From: Variovorax sp.
GTDB lineage: Bacteria; Pseudomonadota; Gammaproteobacteria; Burkholderiales; Burkholderiaceae_C
DNA: 6,977 nt
Assembly: GCA_028292145.1 (NCBI GenBank)
Contig: JAQGMX010000462.1
Coordinates: 1 to 6,977 of the forward strand
Direction of reading: 5' to 3'
In this document: piece by piece, positions 1 to 4,935 of the stretch
Numbering within the stretch: position 1 is the first letter of the stretch
Layout: each line of letters begins with the position of its first letter
Position numbers and translations under genes: made by a program
The notes under the pieces: generated by a model
What the model was told of the DNA's origin: nothing
The model's input: the letters and a program-made list of their open reading frames with translations, nothing else
The model's database searches: none

Positions 1-841
1 CGACCAGCACCGGCAGATCGCGCCCGCCCGGCGTGAAGCGAAGGTAGTCCGAAAGCCGCAGCGGACCGACCACCAGACGGAACTTCGATTGCCGGTCGGC
101 GACGACTTCGCCGAGGACCGCGCCTTCCCCCAGAATGCCCGACACGCTGGCCTGCCCTAGCCGGGTTCTGTCTTCCTGGCCGACAGCGATCCAGTGCAGG
201 ACGAAAGTCTCCAGCACGACCTGCACGCCAAAGTAATGCGAAAGCGTTGCGGCCAGGCCGTCGGCATGTCGCGATCCATGGCCGAGATGCGCCGAGGCTG
301 CAAGCCGCGCATGCGCGGGCAGGACAGAATCGCGTATCTCCAGAGAATCGTGCCCGGTCAGCCATGCCACGTAGCGACTGAAGGTTTCGTCGTCGGCACG
401 ATCGAGGCCCGCAGCGGCCTGCGCCTGGGCCCAGGCTCGATACACGTGGGTCAGGTACCGGTGATGGAACAGGTCGATGAAGTCGGCGAGGGTCGTGTCG
501 CCATGATGTTCGGTGCGTTCGCGCACGAGTTCGGTGTAGTGCAGCGGCAACGGTCCGTTGGGTCCGAGCAGACCAAGGCCGAACAGCCGCACCATCGGCA
601 CGGCCGGCTGGTTGCCCCGTCCCGCTGCAGTCGCTTCCCCGTCCGGCAACACGAGTTCGGCGATTTCGCGCGGCGCGAAAACCAGGGATGCGGCCTGCCC
701 GAGCCTGAAAGCTTCCTGCCGGGGCCGGCGCGCCAGTCCGATGCGCGGCGCGCCCGGATGCGCTGCGCCGAAGCGCCGCAGCAACGCGATGAAGCCGCAC
801 GTCCACGGCGCCTGCTGGAAGCGGATCAGAAGCTCGCGCAT
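1..841 (-). CDS. tssG: TssG, T6SS baseplate wedge protein (partial, C-terminus off the left edge)
   Basis: TssG (ImpH/VasB family) is a cytoplasmic baseplate protein. It joins TssF and TssE in the wedges that dock on the TssJLM membrane complex through TssK and start sheath polymerisation. The frame stays open from the ATG at 841 to the window edge and gives 280 residues. Seen directly: the family signature LFGLGLLGPNGPLPLHYTE at about residues 86-104, an FIDLFHHRYL segment at 121-130, SHYFGVQV near 201-208, and DRQSKFRLVVGPL at 249-261, all diagnostic of TssG. Family members are usually about 330-360 residues, so roughly the last 50-80 are missing. The start is chosen because its ATG shares one base with the tssF stop (TGATG on the minus strand), leaving only a weak G-rich stretch as ribosome site. 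Translation is therefore probably coupled to tssF. No frameshift or missing motif is seen in the visible part. Confidence 0.96.
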   Translation of the reverse strand, partial: MRELLIRFQQAPWTCGFIALLRRFGAAHPGAPRIGLARRPRQEAFRLGQAASLVFAPREIAELVLPDGEATAAGRGNQPAVPMVRLFGLGLLGPNGPLPLHYTELVRERTEHHGDTTLADFIDLFHHRYLTHVYRAWAQAQAAAGLDRADDETFSRYVAWLTGHDSLEIRDSVLPAHARLAASAHLGHGSRHADGLAATLSHYFGVQVVLETFVLHWIAVGQEDRTRLGQASVSGILGEGAVLGEVVADRQSKFRLVVGPLRLSDYLRFTPGGRDLPVLV

Positions 842-843
842 CA
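839..843 (-). promoter_or_regulatory. tssF stop / tssG start overlap (TGATG)
   Basis: On the minus strand the TGA of tssF (843-841) and the ATG of tssG (841-839) share one A. Upstream there is only a GGGG run about nine bases before the start and no clear Shine-Dalgarno sequence. This arrangement is typical of stop-restart (coupled) translation. The coupling is an inference from the overlap. Confidence 0.7.
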
Positions 844-2721
844 GACGATGCCCCGACCGCCCATGCGCGCCGGCCAGCGCGCGATGGTTCCGCGCTGGAT
901 CGATTCCAGCGTCGTCTGCGTGAAGACGTTGATGCTCACATGGCGCGCCAAGTAGTGCGCCAGCACCAGACCGAAAAGGTAGGGACTGCCGCCCGAAAAA
1001 CCTTCTTCGTCCACGCTCAGCATGCACTGCACGCCGCGTCCGTAGATCAACGGCCCCGCGCCGGGCAGGCGCTGGGTCACCGGCACGAGGCGCGAGCCCA
1101 CCAGACTGTCGATCTGGCGCCGCTGCGCGTCGTTGTCGGTCGCGACGAAAAGCCGGAGCATGTCGCGCAACGCCTGTGCGCCCTCCCGCCGAGGCAGATC
1201 GGCCAGCGGCAGGTGATTGAAACCAAGCTGCCTGATCAGGCGCCAGGCGATTTCGCGCTGGGCGAACGGCGATTTCGGTGCACTCGGCGCGCGGATCAGT
1301 CCGACCGACGTGACCGGAATCGAGTGGGCCGGGGTGAGATCGGCGATGCCGTCGCGCGGCACGAAGCACGGCAGGTCCCGGTTGGTCAGCAGCGCCGTCA
1401 CCGACAGCGCGCCGATGTCCTCCGAACAAGGCGCATCGTGCTGGTCGACCAGCGATACGAACACCTCCGTGCCCACGTAGGGCGTGCGCCTGCCATGGCG
1501 CCGCGAAGTGTCGGACGACAGTCGCGGCTCGCGGCGAAGCGAGAAATACCGGCCGTGGTTGCCCGCGTCCTGATTGCGCGTCTGGTACAGCGGACGAAAC
1601 TCGGTTTCTGCGCTCGATCGATCCTGCCGGCTGACGATCGACTGGATGGCGTAGACCTCGAAGTCGACCGGTCGCGCACGGTCGGGCACGATGTGAAACT
1701 CCGGCTGCGCCACATCCGGCTCGATGCGATCGGTACGGCGTTCGAACAGGTTGACGACGGGTGTGCAGAACAGCGCGAACTGTCCGGCATCGACCAAAGC
1801 AGCCAGTGTGCCGGGCGGTCGAGTCAGCAGCACCACGATCTCGGCCTCGCGACCCTCGATGCGGGCGAGCCCCGGTGCAAGCCCGGCGAGCGTAAAGAAA
1901 TGGAAACGTTCGGGGCAGGCGAAGTACTCGTGCAGCAGGTTGTGACCGTGAAACGTGTTCCATTGCAGCGGCAGCAGGCCCTCTCCCGGATTCAACCCCT
2001 CGTGCAGCAGCGCGTCGCGCGTCACCACATGCGGGCGGTCGGTCATCTGGCCCGGCGCGGCCGTGAAGCTCGCCACAGCCGCGGTGTGCAGCAGTTCGAA
2101 CAGGTGCGACGAAACGGCGTCGTCGCCGCGCAGGTAGATGGGCAAGCGGTCGAGCCCTGCGAGCGCGCTGAAATCGAGATCGCCGACCATGCGCAAGCGC
2201 AGACGCAGCGCGCCGACGACCTGCACCTGCGGCGGCAGGTAGCGCGACATCGCAGGAATGTCGGGCGGCGCACCGGTCAGGCGCGCGTCGACGATCTCGA
2301 TCGGCCAGAGCGTGACGTCCTGGCTGGAACGAAATTCGCACGGCGTCACTTCACCGGGCGGCACGCGCGAGTGGAAAGCCGTGCCACGCGGGACAACAAC
2401 GCCGCGCCTGAAATCGCCCGCCGTCATGCCGGGGTGGAGTTGAGCCACCGCCATGGACGGCGTCGGGCTGAGATAGTTCGGATAGAGCACTTCGAGCAGC
2501 CGCTGCGTGAAGCGCGGGAACTCGGCGTCGAGCTTGATCTGCATGCGCGCCGACATGAAGCAGAACGACTCGATCAGCCGCTCGACATAGGGGTCGGCGA
2601 TCTCGGTGCCGTGCATGCCGAGCCGCCGTGCGATCTTGGGATGCGAAGCCGCGAATTCGTTCGCCATGTCGCGCATGTAGACGAGTTCGCTGTTGTAGCT
2701 TTCGAGCAGATGCGGGTCCAT
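841..2721 (-). CDS. tssF: TssF, T6SS baseplate wedge protein
   Basis: TssF (ImpG/VasA family) is the largest wedge subunit of the T6SS baseplate. In known baseplates two TssF copies pair with one TssG and one TssE, acting in the cytoplasm below the membrane complex. The protein is 626 residues, close to the usual length of about 600. Family landmarks in order: N-terminal YNSELVYMRDMANEFAASHP at about 9-28, the LLEVLYPNYLSPTPSMAVAQ block at 75-94, FALFCTPVVNLFE mid-protein, TNRDLP further on, and the C-terminal block GVQCMLSVDEEGFSGGSPYL followed by LARHVSINVFTQ. The start is the ATG at 2721, preceded by a good Shine-Dalgarno sequence (AGGAA). The gene starts 17 bases after the tssE stop and its TGA overlaps the tssG start. 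It appears intact, with no unusual insertion noticed. Confidence 0.98.
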   Translation of the reverse strand: MDPHLLESYNSELVYMRDMANEFAASHPKIARRLGMHGTEIADPYVERLIESFCFMSARMQIKLDAEFPRFTQRLLEVLYPNYLSPTPSMAVAQLHPGMTAGDFRRGVVVPRGTAFHSRVPPGEVTPCEFRSSQDVTLWPIEIVDARLTGAPPDIPAMSRYLPPQVQVVGALRLRLRMVGDLDFSALAGLDRLPIYLRGDDAVSSHLFELLHTAAVASFTAAPGQMTDRPHVVTRDALLHEGLNPGEGLLPLQWNTFHGHNLLHEYFACPERFHFFTLAGLAPGLARIEGREAEIVVLLTRPPGTLAALVDAGQFALFCTPVVNLFERRTDRIEPDVAQPEFHIVPDRARPVDFEVYAIQSIVSRQDRSSAETEFRPLYQTRNQDAGNHGRYFSLRREPRLSSDTSRRHGRRTPYVGTEVFVSLVDQHDAPCSEDIGALSVTALLTNRDLPCFVPRDGIADLTPAHSIPVTSVGLIRAPSAPKSPFAQREIAWRLIRQLGFNHLPLADLPRREGAQALRDMLRLFVATDNDAQRRQIDSLVGSRLVPVTQRLPGAGPLIYGRGVQCMLSVDEEGFSGGSPYLFGLVLAHYLARHVSINVFTQTTLESIQRGTIARWPARMGGRGIV

Positions 2722-2726
2722 GATGA

Positions 2727-2731
2727 TTCCT
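2727..2731 (-). promoter_or_regulatory. Shine-Dalgarno sequence of tssF
   Basis: AGGAA on the minus strand lies five bases before the tssF ATG, inside the 17-base gap between tssE and tssF. It is among the clearest ribosome binding sites in the window and supports the start at 2721. The gap is too short for a separate promoter or a terminator. Confidence 0.75.
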
Positions 2732-2738
2732 GAGTCTC

Positions 2739-3266
2739 TTATTCCGCTCCAGGCGTCACGCGCAAACGGCTGGTTTCGAGATCGACGCTGCTTTGCACCG
2801 TGAGCGAGAGCGGATACGGTCGTGCATCGATCAGCGCATGAATCGCGAACTGCAGCACATGCCGCCCCCGCGGATCGATACGGTCCGCGTCGGTACGGCC
2901 AGCGCGATCGGAGCGCGAAGGCTCCGAGGGCACCACGCTGACGGAGTCCGGCAGCAGCCTCGGTTCATGGTCGGCAATGGCACGCCGGACGTTCCGCTCG
3001 ATATCCGCCCATCGCCGGTCCGACAGATGCGCGCCGGCCAGCGGCGGCATGCCGAAGTTGATCGATGACGCAGCGGCCCTGGGATGCAGCCGACGGTCCA
3101 TCAGATCCTCGGCATTCGTCGTGTTCAGCAAATAAGCCAGATCGCGCTGCACGCTTTCACGCAGCTGCGCAGCCGAGATCACATAAGCAGCCGACGATTC
3201 GGACAGCGCCGAAGGTGCGTCGTCTCGCAACCGATCGAAAAGGTTTGGCAAGAGTTGGGGTTTCAT
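2739..3266 (-). CDS. tssE: TssE, T6SS gp25-like baseplate protein
   Basis: TssE is the homologue of phage T4 gp25. It joins the baseplate wedges and provides the handshake to the first sheath ring, in the cytoplasm. The protein is 175 residues. Seen: N-terminal NLFDRLRDD (8-16), LRESVQRDLAYLLNT (35-49), the conserved SINFGMPPLAG segment (68-78), and the EPR motif at 101-103 that is characteristic of gp25/TssE. The C-terminal strand pattern is LQFAIHALI then LTVQSSVDLETSRLRV. Between the two core strands, residues about 113-134 form a charged Ser/Arg/Asp-rich stretch that looks longer than the loop in typical TssE proteins. The start at 3266 overlaps the FHA-like gene stop by four bases (ATGA) and has an AGGG seven bases upstream. 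The stop is TAA at 2741-2739. The SINFG motif plus EPR makes the call firm. Confidence 0.94.
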   Translation of the reverse strand: MKPQLLPNLFDRLRDDAPSALSESSAAYVISAAQLRESVQRDLAYLLNTTNAEDLMDRRLHPRAAASSINFGMPPLAGAHLSDRRWADIERNVRRAIADHEPRLLPDSVSVVPSEPSRSDRAGRTDADRIDPRGRHVLQFAIHALIDARPYPLSLTVQSSVDLETSRLRVTPGAE

Positions 3267-4129
3267 GCGTCGACCCTGTCGTTGCCAGGACGCACATTGC
3301 CGATGGCCATGGCGCTGTCGATGGAGAGCGAATGGTGCTCTCGCAGCGTCAGTGCCGGCAACCGCGAAACCGAGGGGCGACCGGCCCCGGGCGCGAAAAG
3401 CCGCAGAACGTCGGATTGGACCTCTCGATGCGCGAGATCAGCCGCGCCGAACCCGTCGAAGCTGCCGATGACGCTGTCGATTGCAACCCGCGGCAGGAGG
3501 ATGTCGCGTATCAGCGGATAAGGTTCGGCCTGTGCGCTGAGTTCGTCGAGCGTCGGCGCGCTCTCGCCTGCCGGCGCAGCCGTGTCCTGCCAGTCGACAT
3601 GGCCGGCAAGCTGCATCGGATCGCGCACGACGGCAACGAACTCGGCGTTGAGCAGATTGAGGAGCTGCTCGCAGTGATCGGCTGAGCCGGAACCAGAACA
3701 GGAACGCCGTGCCGAATTGCTGGAAACAGGGCGTGCCGCAGTTTCGATGTCCAGCGCCTCGAAGAGATCCGATCGTCGGTAGGCTGGTTGATGCTCGATC
3801 AGATGGAAACGCAGCAGATCCAGTTCCAGCGTGTCGCCGACCTGCAGGATCGCCTGCTCGCCCGTCGCGATCCTGATGCCGTTGAGCGCGCAAACCATGT
3901 GTCGGCTGTGGTTGGACAACAACCAGTTGTCGCCGCGCCAGGCGATGCGACATCTGTCCGCAGCCTGCCATCGCGCAGCCCCGATCTGCGACTCGCCGAG
4001 CGCGAGCGCCTGCGCCATTCCGCGCCCTTCCGGTGGCAACGGAAGCAGGCCCTTCTCCTCGACGCCGCGCACGGACACGAGCCGCAACGCCAGACGGGCG
4101 TCCGCATACTGAACTTGCGGGAATGTCAT
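3263..4129 (-). CDS. FHA-like T6SS accessory protein (possibly TagK-type)
   Basis: This 288-residue, probably cytoplasmic protein sits between tagF and tssE. Residues about 46-111 show the later strands of an FHA fold: NWLLSNHS (68-75), a central NG (83-84) and VGDTLELDLLRFHLI (97-111). The usual phosphothreonine-binding residues are not evident: where GR and SxxH are expected there is IG (49-50) and ADRCRI (57-62). A Ser/Arg-rich linker (about 133-154) follows, then LLNLLNAEFVAVVRDP (156-171), and a conserved-looking C-terminal block, PLIRDILLPRVAIDSVIGSF (205-224) with VLRLFAP (241-247). That block resembles Burkholderia T6SS FHA proteins annotated as TagK-domain, from memory and tentative. 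No transmembrane or signal segment is seen. In other T6SSs, Fha proteins promote assembly and are held back by TagF, so the adjacency is suggestive. The ATG at 4129 has no clear Shine-Dalgarno sequence, whereas its stop overlaps tssE. Confidence 0.8.
   Translation of the reverse strand: MTFPQVQYADARLALRLVSVRGVEEKGLLPLPPEGRGMAQALALGESQIGAARWQAADRCRIAWRGDNWLLSNHSRHMVCALNGIRIATGEQAILQVGDTLELDLLRFHLIEHQPAYRRSDLFEALDIETAARPVSSNSARRSCSGSGSADHCEQLLNLLNAEFVAVVRDPMQLAGHVDWQDTAAPAGESAPTLDELSAQAEPYPLIRDILLPRVAIDSVIGSFDGFGAADLAHREVQSDVLRLFAPGAGRPSVSRLPALTLREHHSLSIDSAMAIGNVRPGNDRVDA
3274..3277 (-). promoter_or_regulatory. Shine-Dalgarno sequence of tssE inside the upstream gene
   Basis: AGGG on the minus strand ends seven bases before the tssE ATG and lies within the last codons of the FHA-like gene. 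Together with the ATGA overlap (3266-3263) it fixes the tssE start and suggests that translation of the two genes is coupled. Confidence 0.6.
3797..3994 (-). other. Degenerate FHA domain coding segment
   Basis: This segment encodes residues 46-111 of the FHA-like protein. The strand-rich second half (NWLLSN, NG turn, GDTLELDLLRFHL) fits an FHA fold. The Arg of the GR turn and the Ser/His of the SxxH loop are absent in the expected places. The domain assignment rests on pattern reading only. Confidence 0.6.
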
Positions 4130-4140
4130 GACGATGTCAT
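4123..4140 (-). repeat. Short direct repeat (ATGACAT twice) at the tagF/FHA-like junction
   Basis: On the minus strand ATGACAT occurs at 4140-4134 and again at 4129-4123, an 11-base step. The second copy is the start of the FHA-like gene. The first copy overlaps the tagF stop (TGATGA) and opens a four-codon frame ATG ACA TCG TCA TGA. The TGA of that frame (4128-4126) overlaps the FHA-like ATG. It may be a small tandem duplication of the start site or a translational relay. Seven bases is short enough for chance. Confidence 0.5.
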
Positions 4141-4925
4141 CACGGCGAGCCGTTCCAAAGCGCCTCGAGCCGCACCGCTGCGTTCACGAAGCCGCCGGCG
4201 TCGTCCTGCTGCCAAAACGCGCCTTCAAAACGCCGCGCGCCCGGCAGGTTGAAGGTGGCCGCGCTGCGCGCCTCGCACAGACGGTCGGGCCAATCGGGCC
4301 ACGGCAGGAAACGCACGCCGGCCAGCCTCCGCGCCAGATCGTCCTGTGCAGACGCGCCCATCAACCGGTCTAGCAACGCGCGGCTGCGCGAAACCAGCGC
4401 CACTGGATCGGTTTCGGCGCGACACATCGACGGCAGCAGCTGCGTGGCGTTCGGCGAATGCAGGCGCCACAGCTCGCTGGTCGCTCTTTCCAGCGCGCGA
4501 ATGTCGGCCGCTTCGAACAGCCCGGCATGCCGCGCCACAGCCCGCGCGAGCCAGAAGAACCAGTCGTGCGGGTACGCCGCATGTTTCTCGAAGTGGCGTA
4601 CCAGCCAGCGCCGGTGTGCCAACTGATAGACAAGGAGTGCGTAAGGCCGACCGGTGCGGTCGAAAGAACGCGCGATCACGCCGACAACGAAACGTCGCGG
4701 CGAGAACGGCAGCGCGCCGGGCGGCAGCACAAAGGCCGCGGGCAACGCCGCGCTGGCAGGCGCCCGAAGTTCGGAGGTCCCGTGCGGCTGCGCTGCAAGC
4801 CATGCTTCCCAGCCGTCCCGCTCGCCGACGCGCACGCCGCTGCTCACGAAGTCGGCATGTGCGGGCAGCTTGCCCCAGATCGCCGGCTGCGTGACGAGAT
4901 GCGCTGCGATGACACGTTTCATCAT
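4140..4925 (-). CDS. tagF: TagF, T6SS post-translational regulator (BMA_A0400/ImpM family)
   Basis: TagF proteins are cytoplasmic negative regulators of T6SS assembly. In Pseudomonas and Agrobacterium they act through the Fha protein. This one has 261 residues. The family signature is clear: IWGKLPAHADFVSSGV at 16-31, matching the family's GKLP..GDF, then VGVIARSFDRTGRPYALLVY at 81-100 (S..DR.GR followed by a hydrophobic strand). An aromatic DWFFWLARAV helix (121-130) and the ending RFEGAFWQQDDAGGFVNAA (232-250) are also seen. There is no fused phosphatase domain, unlike the Agrobacterium TagF-PppA fusion. Two consecutive ATGs (4925 and 4922) are possible starts. GAGG overlapping the tssM stop lies five and eight bases before them, so either could be used. 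The gene starts 7 bases after tssM and ends 10 bases before the FHA-like gene. No frameshift is visible. Confidence 0.95.
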   Translation of the reverse strand: MMKRVIAAHLVTQPAIWGKLPAHADFVSSGVRVGERDGWEAWLAAQPHGTSELRAPASAALPAAFVLPPGALPFSPRRFVVGVIARSFDRTGRPYALLVYQLAHRRWLVRHFEKHAAYPHDWFFWLARAVARHAGLFEAADIRALERATSELWRLHSPNATQLLPSMCRAETDPVALVSRSRALLDRLMGASAQDDLARRLAGVRFLPWPDWPDRLCEARSAATFNLPGARRFEGAFWQQDDAGGFVNAAVRLEALWNGSP

Positions 4926-4930
4926 CTCTG

Positions 4931-4935
4931 CCTCA
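4931..4935 (-). promoter_or_regulatory. Shine-Dalgarno sequence of tagF overlapping the tssM stop
   Basis: Minus-strand TGAGG: the TGA (4935-4933) stops tssM and GAGG (4934-4931) is a good ribosome site for tagF. It is five bases from the first ATG and eight from the second. The spacing fits the second ATG (4922) somewhat better, giving a protein one residue shorter. Confidence 0.65.

Noticed and set aside
194..955. 253-codon open frame on the plus strand opposite tssG and the tssF end
   Set aside because: It is antisense to tssG signature motifs and spans the tssF/tssG junction. No domain is recognised.
940..2733. 597-codon open frame on the plus strand opposite tssF
   Set aside because: It is antisense to a full-length, unmistakable TssF. 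The translation is Arg/Gln/His/Val-rich with no recognisable domain. Long antisense frames are expected in G+C-rich DNA with biased third positions.
2975..2997. TGGCACG on the plus strand as a sigma-54 promoter
   Set aside because: The -12 element (TTGC-like) is not at the required spacing. The site is inside tssE and points antisense to the operon.
4126..4140. Four-codon frame (M-T-S-S) between tagF and the FHA-like gene as a real small gene
   Set aside because: It is too short to be a product in itself. At most it is a reinitiation element, and it is reported as such.
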